A DNA stretch of 64,000 nt from Sunxiuqinia sp963677175 (GTDB lineage Bacteria; Bacteroidota; Bacteroidia; Bacteroidales; Prolixibacteraceae): contig CAXXES010000006.1 of NCBI GenBank assembly GCA_963677175.2, forward strand, positions 434,001 through 498,000, written 5' to 3'. Below, piece after piece: positions 36,118 through 45,099 of this stretch. Made by a program: the position numbers and the translations under genes. The notes beneath the pieces are model-generated. The model saw only the letters and a program-made list of their open reading frames with translations. It did no database searches and was not told where the DNA came from. Position 1 is the stretch's first letter. Every line of letters starts with the position of its first letter.

Positions 36118-39100
36118 TTAGAATGAGAAATTGGTACTTACCCCGTAAGTCCGAGTCATCGGGAACGACATGCTTTCAATTCCGCGATAAATTGACGAAC
36201 CATTCATCGCCCCGGTCTCAGGATCGAATTGCGGAAAGTTGGTCCAACAGAAAACATTGGTGGCAAATACACTCAAACTTGCACCCATCAGGAAACCAGT
36301 TTTCTTACACAAATTGGATGGTAAGCTGTAGTTTAAACGCACTTCTTTCAATTTAAGGAAAGAGGTGTCGAAGGTATTGTTGCGTGTGTTGTCGCGAACC
36401 CAAACATACTTGTTGTAGTAGGTGACAATGTCCTTGGTAACGGTTTCATTTTCGGTGTAAGTAACCGTTCCATTTGCATCTTCAACTGCATTCACTCCCG
36501 GATGAACCAACCCGTCGTAACGGCCTTCAAGTGAGTTTTTCAATTTTCCCTGGTAACTCAATGCAAAGTTGGTGACCGAGAAGGTATTGCCGCCCCACTG
36601 TGCAGCAAAGGTCATATTCAGGCTAACATTTTTGTACGAGAAGGTTTGGGTCATTCCGGCCCGCCAATCCGGGTTGACATTGCCGATACGCGTTTCAGGC
36701 GATGAATCGAGAATCGGGTATCCGGTTGATGGATCAACCAGCGCCATGCCCGAAGCATCCTGCTTTTTGCCATTTTCATCGGTATAAGTTGTGCCTTTGG
36801 GTGCACGCTGGTAGTCTTTCCCGTAAATCACATGCATCGCCTCGCCAACATACGAATAAATGTAAGTCCGGTTGCCAATAGTAGTTCCCACTTTGGTTTG
36901 CAACGGCTGACTCAAATCCCAATCGTCATTCAGCGAAACCAGCTTGTTCCAGTTGCGCGACCAGTTGACATTGAACGACCAGTTGAACCCATTTTTGTTG
37001 CGGAAAGGTACAAAGCTGGCCGCGACCTCAATCCCGCGGTTGCGTATTTCACCTACATTGATTTTCATAGCCGAAGCGCCTGACATCCGATCAGTGGTCG
37101 CATTTACAATCTGATCGGTTGTAGAAGTATTGTAAGCGGTGAAATCCAGATTCACCCGGTTGTTAAAGAAACGACCGTCCAACCCGAGCTCGGTACTTTC
37201 AACATTTTCGGGTTTGATGTTCGGATCTGGCAGAGTTGTTTGCAGTTTGTAACTTCCCGAGTAGTCAGTGGTTGAGTAATACTGGTCGAGTGCATAAGGA
37301 CTGGTGTCGTTGCCCACATTTGCCCACGATGCGCGTAGTTTCAGTAAATTAACCAATTGGCTTGAACCGGAAATACCCAAAACTTTATTCATGAGGACAC
37401 TGGCGCTGACTGAAGGGTAGAAATAAAAGTTGTTATTGGCCGACAGCGTACTCGACCAGTCGTTTCGCCCGGTAATATCCACAAAGTATGTGTCTTCCCA
37501 ACTGAAGTGGGCAAAGCCGTAAACGCTGTTCACTTCTTTTTCTTTGCGGGTTGCTTTAATGGTTGCCGGGAAACCAGATGCAGCATTGCCGACCGAATAG
37601 AAATTGTCAACATTCAACCGTTCCAACGAAATTGTATTGACCCCGTAATTGTAGTTCATATTGTTACCGCCAACAGCGAAGGTCATTCCCATTTTATTAT
37701 TCAGGGCCTTTTGTTCGTATTGCAATAGGAAGTCGTTGTTGATTTCGTATTCCCGGATGGTCTGTTCGCGGTAAAAACCGTAGATGTTATCGCTGGCGAG
37801 TTTTGGTTTTTGCTGGGTTCTGAATTCCACATTCAAGTCCATTCCAGAACGAACCCCCAGCGTTAACCCTTTAGCGAGGGTGAAATCAACCCCGATATTC
37901 CCGAAAACGCGGTCTTTATCCTGCTTGTTTAATTCTTCATACAGCGTTCGATAGGGGTTGTAGGTATTGTCGCTTGGGAATACCAGGCTCATACCATCGG
38001 TACCTGAAGCGTTATAGTTTTGCTGATTAAACCGTCGGTTTTCGTATTCCGCTTTCCACGACTTGTTGATGTCGTTTATGTTTTGTCCCCACACCAACTG
38101 GTACATCACCGAAGCTTCGTCGTAACCACTCATCGGCATGTTGTCACTGTTTTTGCGGTAATAATTCACTTTCGAGCGAATTTTGATATGCGGGTTAATT
38201 TCCTGGCTCAACGTAAGGGCGATGTTTTGTTTGGTATAGCCCGTATTGGGCAAGATCCAGTCGTTGCGGGTGTCGGTTGCCGATAAGCGTACACTGGTCC
38301 CTTTCCCCGAATTTCCACTGATCGTCACGGTATTGTTCCAGGTGATACCGGTGCGAAAAATACCGGTGTACCAGTTGTCGGCATATTGCCATGGTAATTT
38401 GGTGTATTCGTTCGTCTCCCAGTTTTTGGAGGCATACAGGTAACGCTTTTCGTTCGAATCGAATTTTTCACCAAAAGCATAGCGGCTATATTTACGCGAG
38501 GTAGCCACGCCATCGGATGTTTGATTTGCACTAAGCGACCAAAAAGAATAGGGGTTGCTGTAACCGTTACCGGCGCCATATTCGGTTTGAAAGTCGGGCC
38601 AAAAACCAGCTTGTTCGAACGAAATAGCCGAGTTGACCGTAACGCCTAACCCTTTATCGGTACGCCCTGATTTGGTAGTAATGATAATGGCGCCATTTGC
38701 TGCCCGTGAACCATAAAGCGCCGAAGCTGACGGTCCTTTTAACACACTCACCGACTCAATATCTTCCGGGTTGATGTCCGACGCCCCATTCCCGTAATCA
38801 ACCGGAGAGTCGGCATTGGCATAGTTGGTACCGCTGGAAGTAGCCGTTGTTCCACTGTTGATTGGCACACCATCAACCACAAACAAAACTTCGTTGTTGT
38901 CATAGTTGAGAGATTGATCTCCACGCAAAGTGACCCGCATCGATCCACCCGGACCGGTTCCGGCCTGTGCGAATTCCAGTCCAGCTACTTTGCCAGACAA
39001 GCCATTCAACCAATTGGCCGAAACGGCATTGGTTACATCCCCGCCGCTGATTTTCGAAATGGAGTATCCCAGCGACTTATCTTCACGTGTTATCCCCAAA

Positions 39101-39744
39101 GCAGTAACGACCACTTCGTTGATCGCCTGACTCATCTCAGCAAGTTTTACGTTGATAACAGTTTTATTTTTCACAGGCACTTCCTGGCTTTCCATCCCCA
39201 CAAATGAAACAACCAGTGTTCCGTCAGAAGGGATCGACTTGAACTGAAAACCCCCGTCTATGTTAGTAACAGCTGCAATGGAAGTTCCCTTCAAAACGAC
39301 GGTTGCACCTGGCATTGGGTTACCTTGCTGATCGGTAACCTTTCCGCTGACCGGGTGCGTTGCTGGCGCTTCTTCGGTTTTGGCAGTCAGCAATATTTGA
39401 TTGCCTCGAATTTCGTAGTCGATTTCTGTTCCCTGAAGTACGTGTTCCATCACTTCGTTGATGTTTTTACCTTCAAGGTCAACTGAAACAGTTTGATTAA
39501 GTGTCAATTCTTTTGAATTGTAAAAGAAAGAATAACCCGATTCTTTCTCAATAATGTCAAGAATTTCGGTCAGTTGAAGTGCTTTTGCCTTCAGGGTTAT
39601 TTTTTGTGAACTGTCAATCTGGGCTGCAATCGCGTGTGCCTGAAACTGCACCAACATCAGAGTACAGATCGTGACTGTTTTAAACCGCTTCCGGGTTCGC
39701 TCAAAATGTTTCCGTAAGCTCTTTAAGAACCGCAAATAATTCAT
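36118..39744 (-). CDS. SusC-family TonB-dependent transporter with STN domain (locus B)
   Basis: 1208 residues. Signal peptide near residues 22-41, STN domain at about 48-115 (LQLTEILDIIEKESGYSFFY), regulatory-like domain at about 125-210 (VTDQQGNPMPGATVVLKG), plug with INEVVVTALGITREDKSLGYS, the SusC/RagA marker, and a barrel ending TYGVSTNFSF. TonB-driven import of ligand delivered by the adjacent SusD; the STN domain should signal to FecR at 39816. The start is preceded by CAAAAGT on the coding strand, the same as in locus A. Between fecR and this gene is a plus-strand hairpin plus T-tract, again as in locus A. Confidence 0.95.
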   Translation of the reverse strand: MNYLRFLKSLRKHFERTRKRFKTVTICTLMLVQFQAHAIAAQIDSSQKITLKAKALQLTEILDIIEKESGYSFFYNSKELTLNQTVSVDLEGKNINEVMEHVLQGTEIDYEIRGNQILLTAKTEEAPATHPVSGKVTDQQGNPMPGATVVLKGTSIAAVTNIDGGFQFKSIPSDGTLVVSFVGMESQEVPVKNKTVINVKLAEMSQAINEVVVTALGITREDKSLGYSISKISGGDVTNAVSANWLNGLSGKVAGLEFAQAGTGPGGSMRVTLRGDQSLNYDNNEVLFVVDGVPINSGTTATSSGTNYANADSPVDYGNGASDINPEDIESVSVLKGPSASALYGSRAANGAIIITTKSGRTDKGLGVTVNSAISFEQAGFWPDFQTEYGAGNGYSNPYSFWSLSANQTSDGVATSRKYSRYAFGEKFDSNEKRYLYASKNWETNEYTKLPWQYADNWYTGIFRTGITWNNTVTISGNSGKGTSVRLSATDTRNDWILPNTGYTKQNIALTLSQEINPHIKIRSKVNYYRKNSDNMPMSGYDEASVMYQLVWGQNINDINKSWKAEYENRRFNQQNYNASGTDGMSLVFPSDNTYNPYRTLYEELNKQDKDRVFGNIGVDFTLAKGLTLGVRSGMDLNVEFRTQQKPKLASDNIYGFYREQTIREYEINNDFLLQYEQKALNNKMGMTFAVGGNNMNYNYGVNTISLERLNVDNFYSVGNAASGFPATIKATRKEKEVNSVYGFAHFSWEDTYFVDITGRNDWSSTLSANNNFYFYPSVSASVLMNKVLGISGSSQLVNLLKLRASWANVGNDTSPYALDQYYSTTDYSGSYKLQTTLPDPNIKPENVESTELGLDGRFFNNRVNLDFTAYNTSTTDQIVNATTDRMSGASAMKINVGEIRNRGIEVAASFVPFRNKNGFNWSFNVNWSRNWNKLVSLNDDWDLSQPLQTKVGTTIGNRTYIYSYVGEAMHVIYGKDYQRAPKGTTYTDENGKKQDASGMALVDPSTGYPILDSSPETRIGNVNPDWRAGMTQTFSYKNVSLNMTFAAQWGGNTFSVTNFALSYQGKLKNSLEGRYDGLVHPGVNAVEDANGTVTYTENETVTKDIVTYYNKYVWVRDNTRNNTFDTSFLKLKEVRLNYSLPSNLCKKTGFLMGASLSVFATNVFCWTNFPQFDPETGAMNGSSIYRGIESMSFPMTRTYGVSTNFSF

Positions 39745-39756
39745 ACTTTTGTTTTT

Positions 39757-39817
39757 TTACAAGTGTTAGTTTTCCTATTAATGCTCGGGGGTAGTGGATC
39801 CAACACTACCCTTTTTT
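39757..39817 (+). ncRNA. Candidate antisense RNA over the susC leader (locus B)
   Basis: Plus-strand hairpin GGGTAGTG (39789-39796) / CACTACCC (39804-39811), loop GATCCAA, followed by TTTTTT: an intrinsic terminator on the strand opposite the operon. A TACTTTTG box lies at 39744-39751 with a poor -33. The RNA would be about 60 bases. Geometry and the TCCAACA motif match locus A. Prediction only. Confidence 0.4.
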
Positions 39818-40841
39818 ATTTTTCAAATTGAATGTGTTGTCCGTTAATCGTGGCTTTCGCCTTGGTTGAAAGCTCAATCAAACGGCATATTTCTTCCAGT
39901 TTTTCCTGCTGAATTGTGAATGTGTAAGTGGGATTTTCGTTCAGCAGTTCAGGCGAAATTGAGATGGTACATCCAAAGCGATGTTCCAGTTTTTTAGCCA
40001 CTTCAGCAATTCCTGCATTTCTAAAAATTAATTTACCGGATTTCCATGAGGTGAACTCCTCCGTTTTAACCCGTTCTTTTTGAAGGCTCGAGCTTGTTGA
40101 ATTGAAAACAGCCTGCTCCCCGGGTACCAGTTTTTCCAGTTGCTTTCCATTTTTGTCAAGCAACGCTATTGAACCTTCTTCCAGGGTGGAAGATATCAAC
40201 GGATCGTCGGGATAGGCTGAAACGTCGAAACAGGTGCCCAACACACGAATATCTATTTGAGGGGTTTTGACAATAAACGGATGGGAGGCATCGTGAAAAA
40301 CCTTGAAATAAGCCTGCCCGCTCAAACTCACCAGCCGCCGGCCTGCTTTCTTCAAATCTTTCTGGTAACTGATACGGCTGTCAGAATTCAGCCAAACTTC
40401 CGTACTGTCGGGCAGAAAGAAATGTCGGGTTTCTCTATCGGCTTGCTCAACAATCAGCAAATTGAGAGATTCCGGATTGCCGATGTTTCTAAAATGATTA
40501 AAAGCAGAATAAATCAGCACCGGGAAAATCAATGCAGCTGCTATTTGAAGCAAGCTTATCCTTTTGTTGTTGCCTAACTTTTGGGCGCTTGCCCCTTGAA
40601 CGGAAGTCCGAATGCCTGCTTTTAAGTGAATATTTTCCAGAAGCCTGTCAAGCTGGCGTAAATCACGTTCCTGCAAATTATCTTCCAACAGATCCCAGTG
40701 GTTCTTTAGGCTTTGCAGGCATTCCTGGTCATCTGGATTTCGCAGAATCCATTCCCGTACTTTTTTCTTCGCCACCGAGTCGGATGGAGATTGGCGGAGC
40801 TGGCTGATCAGTTCTTCAAATTTGTGTTTCGGATGCGGCAT
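39816..40841 (-). CDS. FecR-family anti-sigma factor (locus B)
   Basis: 341 residues. N-terminal cytoplasmic domain, one transmembrane helix at about 95-113 (ISLLQIAAALIFPVLIYSAF), then the periplasmic FecR domain: RHFFLPDSTEVWLNSDSRIS, VSLSGQAYFKVFHDASHPF, VRVLGTCFDVSAY, followed by the C-terminal DUF4974-type fold (IAEVAKKLEHRFGCTISIS). It binds the ECF sigma factor encoded 58 bases upstream and is presumably inactivated when the STN domain of SusC reports ligand. Intact. Confidence 0.94.
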   Translation of the reverse strand: MPHPKHKFEELISQLRQSPSDSVAKKKVREWILRNPDDQECLQSLKNHWDLLEDNLQERDLRQLDRLLENIHLKAGIRTSVQGASAQKLGNNKRISLLQIAAALIFPVLIYSAFNHFRNIGNPESLNLLIVEQADRETRHFFLPDSTEVWLNSDSRISYQKDLKKAGRRLVSLSGQAYFKVFHDASHPFIVKTPQIDIRVLGTCFDVSAYPDDPLISSTLEEGSIALLDKNGKQLEKLVPGEQAVFNSTSSSLQKERVKTEEFTSWKSGKLIFRNAGIAEVAKKLEHRFGCTISISPELLNENPTYTFTIQQEKLEEICRLIELSTKAKATINGQHIQFEK

Positions 40842-40899
40842 TTTTATCTATTTGACAGCTACACACACGAACTGACCAAAATGCCCACGTTCTTAATCG

Positions 40900-41481
40900 T
40901 TATTTAATAAAAAAGGTCAGAATTAATATCCCTGTAAACCCTAAGCGGCTAATTAGGTCTTTGATTTCGGCTGATGCTGCGTCCATTTGGTTGCGGACAG
41001 TTTTTATTGAAACACCCAACTTTTGGGCAATTTCAGGATAGGAAAGCGCTTGGGTCCGGTTAAGGATAAAAATTTCCTTTTTGCGCGGGCTTAGTTTATT
41101 GATTGCTTTTTTGTATAACGTTTCCAGTTCCCTGCAATTTAGTTCCTGATCAAGAAACGTATCAGGTTCGGGGTTGTAACGTTTGTATTCCAGATATACA
41201 CGATGGTAATCAGCTGTTCGGATGGAATTGAGGATGGCATTCTTACACATGGTAAACAGGTAGGATTCAAAAGAGCCTGAAACTGAAATTTCCTTTCTCC
41301 TTTCCCATATTTTTACAAATACGACCTGAACAATTTCTTCAGCTTCCGTACGATCCGACAGGAGGGAAATGGCAAAAGACAACACACGGGAACTGAAGAT
41401 TTTGTAAATGCGGTCGAACGCCTGCTCGCTTCCTTTGTTAAGTTGTATGATAAGCAATTGGATATCGGGATGCGTTTCCAT
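40900..41481 (-). CDS. ECF RNA polymerase sigma factor (locus B)
   Basis: 193 residues from the ATG at 41481; the frame extends two codons to a TTG but the ATG gives METHPDIQLLIIQL, a normal start. Region 2: QAFDRIYKIFSSRVLSFAIS and EAEEIVQVVFVKIWERRKE. Region 4: LSPRKKEIFILNRTQALSYPE with recognition helix VSIKTVRNQMDAASAEIK. FecR-coupled ECF type. It heads locus B and should act on the susC promoter region at 39745-39815. The C-terminal hydrophobic tail (TGILILTFFIK) is like that of its locus A counterpart. Confidence 0.94.
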   Translation of the reverse strand: METHPDIQLLIIQLNKGSEQAFDRIYKIFSSRVLSFAISLLSDRTEAEEIVQVVFVKIWERRKEISVSGSFESYLFTMCKNAILNSIRTADYHRVYLEYKRYNPEPDTFLDQELNCRELETLYKKAINKLSPRKKEIFILNRTQALSYPEIAQKLGVSIKTVRNQMDAASAEIKDLISRLGFTGILILTFFIK

Positions 41482-41670
41482 GATCAAGGTTGAATTGTTT
41501 TTTGAACCCGTAAACTTAGATCATGAAAGATAAAGTTGGATTACATTTTAAATAAATGAAGATTAAAAAAGTGCAACATGCAGATTCTTCTTTTTCAAGC
41601 TATCTGATTAGATCCAATTGTTGATATTTGGCTTGCAAGGTCGCCAGACTTGACAGCGTCACCAGGACAG

Positions 41671-41815
41671 GCTAACAAATCGCGGTTCGGAAACCGCGAT
41701 ACCCTAAATGGTGCAACAAGCCGGGTTTGAGTAAATTCGTCAGCATGTTGAGCCAACCTGAAAGGTTTTTGGAAACCTTCCAGGTTTCAGCAGGCCGATC
41801 GCCAGCAGATTAGGC
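41671..41815. repeat. Dispersed intergenic repeat, copy A
   Basis: Contains three hairpins: CGCGGTTCGGAAACCGCG, GGAAGGTTTCC-type arms around TTTTTGG (GAAAGGTTTTTGGAAACC), and flanking GCTGGCGATCGGCCTGC. The whole block is present in inverted orientation at 55666-55802, apart from the central hairpin, which is flipped. The rest of the 41482-41980 gap shows no gene. Confidence 0.75.
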
Positions 41816-41920
41816 ACAGGCAGGCGAATTACCTTTTCTTCCCTTTTTATACAAATACGAATAAAACGATTTGGAGTCCGCTACGGTAATGCTTGTTTGA
41901 GTGTCGACTAATCGCAAAAT

Positions 41921-41957
41921 AAAAAAGCGCTTAAACCATTCGACTTAAGCGCTTTTG
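41921..41957 (-). terminator. Intrinsic terminator of tRNA-Lys
   Basis: Minus-strand arms AAAGCGCTTAA and TTTAAGCGCTTT around a nine-base loop, followed by a T-run and lying 24 bases past the tRNA 3' end. Confidence 0.85.
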
Positions 41958-41980
41958 TTGTTCTTTGTTGTCTTGAAATG

Positions 41981-42053
41981 TGACTCAGCTGGGGTTCGAA
42001 CCCAGGACCCCATCCTTAAAAGGGATGTGCTCTACCAGCTGAGCTACTGAGTC
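41981..42053 (-). tRNA. tRNA-Lys (anticodon TTT)
   Basis: 73 bases folding into a full cloverleaf: acceptor GACTCAG / CTGAGTC, D stem GCTC/GAGC, anticodon stem CATCC/GGATG with loop CTTTTAA (anticodon TTT), variable GGGTC, T stem CTGGG/CCCAG with TTCGAAC, discriminator A. The CCA end is not encoded. All stems pair perfectly. Confidence 0.97.
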
Positions 42054-42087
42054 ATCCTGTATGCTGCCTTTTTGTTTAAAGGCGGTG

Positions 42088-42118
42088 CAAAGGTAAAAAC
42101 TATGATTTTAATTGCAAA
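42088..42118 (-). promoter_or_regulatory. Bacteroidota-type promoter of tRNA-Lys
   Basis: On the minus strand, TTTG (-33; 42115-42118), 19 bases, then TACCTTTG (-7; 42088-42095), matching the TTTG-N19-21-TAnnTTTG consensus of the primary sigma factor. The tRNA 5' end is 34 bases downstream. Confidence 0.85.
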
Positions 42119-42228
42119 TTTTATTTTGAAAATATACTCCTTAGGGGATATTTTTTTTCAAAACAAAATAGCTTCAGATATCCTGATAAAAAAAGGTTAT
42201 TTTTGACGGAAATTGATTTTACGCGATT

Positions 42229-43032
42229 ATGAAAAACAATGTTGTGGTGATCACAGGAGCTTCTTCCGGAATTGGTAAAGCATTGGCTTACGAGTTTGCT
42301 TCACGCGGGGCCTCGTTGGTTCTGGCCGCTCGCCGAATTGATCGTCTCAAACAAATAAAGGATGAATTAAGAAACTCCGAAGTTCTTGTTATTCAGGCCG
42401 ACGTTAGCCAGGAGCAGGATTGTCAGAATCTGATTAACCAAGCCGTTTCACACTTTGGCAGAATCGATGTATTGATTAATAATGCCGGAATTTCCATGCG
42501 TGCGATCTTTGCTGATCTAGATGTCAGTGTGATCAGAAAACTGATGGATGTGAACTTTTGGGGAACCGTTTATTGTACAAAAAGCGCTTTGCCTCATTTG
42601 TTAAAGGCCAAAGGAACTGTTGTTGGCGTGATCTCTATAGCAGGTTATGTTGGCCTTCCGGCGCGGACCGGTTATTCAGCTTCAAAATATGCAATTCGGG
42701 GTTTTCTGGATGCCCTGCGGGTTGAAAATCTGAAAACTGGTTTGCATGTGCTGGTAGCTGCTCCGGGTTTTACAGCGTCCGAGGTTCGTGAGGCTGCACT
42801 AACTCAGGATGGTTCGTCGCAAGGAAAAACCCCGCGCGATGAAAGTAAGATGATGACTGCCCAGAAATGTGCCTGGCACATCGCCAATGCTGTTAAGAAG
42901 CACAAACGCGAACTGATTCTGACTTTTATTGAAGGAAAATTGTCCGTTTTTCTGGGTAAGTTCTGGCCTGGGCTATTAGACAAACTCACCTACAACCACA
43001 TGCGTAAAGAACCCAATTCACCATTTACTTAA
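42229..43032 (+). CDS. Short-chain dehydrogenase/reductase (SDR)
   Basis: 267 residues, classical SDR. Cofactor site TGASSGIGKALA at residue 8, LAARRIDRL with Arg after the second strand (NADP preference likely), LINNAGIS, and the catalytic SIAGYVGLPARTGYSASKYA with Ser, Tyr and Lys in place; PGFTASEVR follows. The C-terminus (KFWPGLLDKLTYNHMRKE) is amphipathic. The substrate cannot be assigned; membrane-associated lipid or steroid-like reductases of this length are common. Followed after 9 bases by a thioesterase, so a role in acyl-chain metabolism is plausible. A TATTTTTG box at 42198-42205 could be its -7 element. Confidence 0.92.
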   Translation: MKNNVVVITGASSGIGKALAYEFASRGASLVLAARRIDRLKQIKDELRNSEVLVIQADVSQEQDCQNLINQAVSHFGRIDVLINNAGISMRAIFADLDVSVIRKLMDVNFWGTVYCTKSALPHLLKAKGTVVGVISIAGYVGLPARTGYSASKYAIRGFLDALRVENLKTGLHVLVAAPGFTASEVREAALTQDGSSQGKTPRDESKMMTAQKCAWHIANAVKKHKRELILTFIEGKLSVFLGKFWPGLLDKLTYNHMRKEPNSPFT

Positions 43033-43041
43033 ACAAAAAAC

Positions 43042-43452
43042 ATGTTGATTAGTGAAACAAAAGTACGGGTCTACTACGAAGATACCGACAAGATGGGTGT
43101 CGTTTATTACGGCGTTTATCCCCGTTATTACGAAATTGGAAGAACGGAAATGATCCGGGAGCTTGGATTGACGTACAAGGAAATTGAAGAGTCGAACATT
43201 TTGCTTCCTGCTCGCAGCTTAAATATCAACTACCTGAAGTCGGCCTATTACGATGATTTATTGACCATCCGTACCATTGTCGAAACTATTCCGAAAGTTA
43301 AATTTCCAATCAAAACTGAAATTTATAATCAGCAAAATGAATTGATCAACACAGGAGAAGTGGTTTTGGTTTTCTTTGATGCCGTGACAAACAAGCCGTG
43401 TCGGATTCCTCAAAATTTTCGCGAAGCATTGGAGCTTCATTTCAAATCTTAA
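43042..43452 (+). CDS. Acyl-CoA thioesterase, YbgC/FadM (hotdog) family
   Basis: 136 residues, a single hotdog fold. The family start KVRVYYEDTDKMGVVYYGVYPRY contains the catalytic Asp of the Y-x-D-T-D-x-x-G-V-V-Y motif, followed by GRTEMIRELGLTYKEIEE. Such enzymes hydrolyse short- to medium-chain or aromatic acyl-CoA; YbgC is linked to the Tol-Pal system in some bacteria, which is not visible here. It is 9 bases after the SDR and probably in the same transcript. Its 3' end overlaps the convergent LysE gene by 11 bases. Confidence 0.9.
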   Translation: MLISETKVRVYYEDTDKMGVVYYGVYPRYYEIGRTEMIRELGLTYKEIEESNILLPARSLNINYLKSAYYDDLLTIRTIVETIPKVKFPIKTEIYNQQNELINTGEVVLVFFDAVTNKPCRIPQNFREALELHFKS

Positions 43453-44080
43453 GTTGATTAAGTAATGAATAAGTGTAACTGATAATCACAAAGATCCAGA
43501 TCAGAACTCCGGCTATTTTATTGAACCACCAAAGCAATCTCAGATTAAATCGATGCTTAAACAGACTAACCAAGCCCGTTAGCAATAACCACCAGCTACA
43601 AGCTCCGGCGAATACACCAAAAACGATGACAAACGATTGGTAAGGGGTATCAATATTAAGAACAATTCCGGTGCTGGCAAACACGGCCAGAAAAACAAAA
43701 ATAACCAGTGGGTTGGGAAAGGTAATTAGGAAAGTAGAAACAAAATCCTGGAAATAGGATGAGCCTTTTCTGCGTAGCCGGCGAATATCCTTCACTGGAT
43801 TTTTTAGAAAAATATGCAACCCCAGCAGCAGAACAATGAAAGCTCCAAAGGTTTGAAAAGTCAGTTGATATTGTCGTATGAAATTGATAATCCAGGTTAA
43901 ACTGAAGCCGGCAATGATGGCATAAATCGCATCCGAAGTCGCGGCTCCCATGCCCGACAAAAATCCCGCAGTCCGGTCTTTGTTTACCGTCCGCTGAACA
44001 ATCAGCACACCTATTGGCCCAAGCGGAATCGAAACGGCAACTCCAATAATTAATCCTGTTAAAAACAATTTGAAAAACAT
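43442..44080 (-). CDS. LysE-family amino-acid exporter
   Basis: 212 residues from the ATG at 44080; a TTG further out would add eleven residues, but the ATG opens straight into the first helix (MFFKLFLTGLIIGVAVSIPL). Family signature VSIPLGPIGVLIVQRTVNKDR, then six hydrophobic segments, with SGMGAATSDAIYAIIAGF and FLITFPNPLVIFVFLAVF. LysE/RhtB exporters release amino acids or related compounds; the substrate is not predictable. Converges on the thioesterase with an 11-base overlap. Confidence 0.88.
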   Translation of the reverse strand: MFFKLFLTGLIIGVAVSIPLGPIGVLIVQRTVNKDRTAGFLSGMGAATSDAIYAIIAGFSLTWIINFIRQYQLTFQTFGAFIVLLLGLHIFLKNPVKDIRRLRRKGSSYFQDFVSTFLITFPNPLVIFVFLAVFASTGIVLNIDTPYQSFVIVFGVFAGACSWWLLLTGLVSLFKHRFNLRLLWWFNKIAGVLIWIFVIISYTYSLLNQLKI

Positions 44081-44187
44081 ACCGCAAAAGTAGTTAATTG
44101 AAAAAAATACCAATAACAGACAGAAGCCTAAAATTCATTTCTTAGCATTTATTTGTACTTTTACCTGAATCATCAAAATACACTAAA

Positions 44188-45099
44188 ATGAACCGAATAA
44201 CGCTTCTGGTTGTATTCGTTGTACTACCTGCAACACTTTTGGCACAAGACTTTCAACTGAATTTATGGCCCGATGGTCCGCCCAACAAAAACACCCCTCC
44301 AGGCGAAGAAGAATATTATGAAGAGCGTGGAACTTATCGTTACAGCAACATCTCCGAAGCAGAACTTTATATTTATCAACCCGAGCAGAAAAAAAACACC
44401 GGTGCTGCTGTAATCATTTGCCCCGGCGGTGGTTATTGGATTGAAGCAATCGACCATGAAGGGTTTCGGATTGCTGAATACCTCAAAGCCCAGGGAATTA
44501 CCGGCATCGTGTTGAAATACCGCTTGCCTTATGGTAATTCAGAAATACCATTGACCGATGCGTTACAGGCCATCCGGGTTACGCGTCACAAAGCGCAGGA
44601 GTGGGGCATTGATCCTCAGAAAATAGGAATTGCCGGTTCATCTGCCGGAGGACATCTGGCCTCCACTGCCGGAACTCATTTCGATTTGGTTGAAACAAAG
44701 ACTACTCCTCCTTATCACGAAATTAGTGCCCGTCCCGATTTTATGCTGTTGCTCTATCCTGTAATTAGTTTCAAAGAGAGCGTTGGGCACATGGGCTCGC
44801 GTAAAAAACTGATTGGTGAAACCAACGATTGGAATATTGCCCGGCAGTTTTCAAACGAATTGTGGGTAACCGCGAACACTCCACCCACTTTCTTTGTTTT
44901 GGCCGATGATGACAAAGCTGTTATTCCTGAGAATTCAATCTCGTTTTACAGGGAACTCAAGAAACATGATATTCCTGCGGAGTTGCATATTTTTGCCAAA
45001 GGAGGTCACGGCTTTGGAATGACTGACCGGGATATTCCGGCAGCAAAATGGCCGGCATTGTTTACCGACTGGCTAAAATCAATGGCAATTATTGACTAA
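44188..45099 (+). CDS. Secreted alpha/beta hydrolase (BD-FAE / acetyl-esterase-like)
   Basis: 303 residues with a Sec signal peptide (1-19, cut after LLA). The alpha/beta-hydrolase core has the oxyanion loop VIICPGGGYW, the nucleophile elbow GIAGSSAGGHLAS (Ser near residue 153), an acid in FVLADDDKAVIPE, and a catalytic His in FAKGGHGFGM. The set matches the xylan/feruloyl esterase-like group common in Bacteroidota. It likely removes ester groups from plant polysaccharides or other periplasmic substrates. Overlaps the next gene by one base (TAATG), indicating translational coupling to the NUDIX gene. Confidence 0.9.
   Translation: MNRITLLVVFVVLPATLLAQDFQLNLWPDGPPNKNTPPGEEEYYEERGTYRYSNISEAELYIYQPEQKKNTGAAVIICPGGGYWIEAIDHEGFRIAEYLKAQGITGIVLKYRLPYGNSEIPLTDALQAIRVTRHKAQEWGIDPQKIGIAGSSAGGHLASTAGTHFDLVETKTTPPYHEISARPDFMLLLYPVISFKESVGHMGSRKKLIGETNDWNIARQFSNELWVTANTPPTFFVLADDDKAVIPENSISFYRELKKHDIPAELHIFAKGGHGFGMTDRDIPAAKWPALFTDWLKSMAIID

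Noticed and set aside
17446..41481. Ordinary polysaccharide utilisation loci
   Set aside because: Both have SusCD and sigma/anti-sigma genes but no glycoside hydrolase, lyase or carbohydrate esterase; the enzymes are phosphodiesterases.
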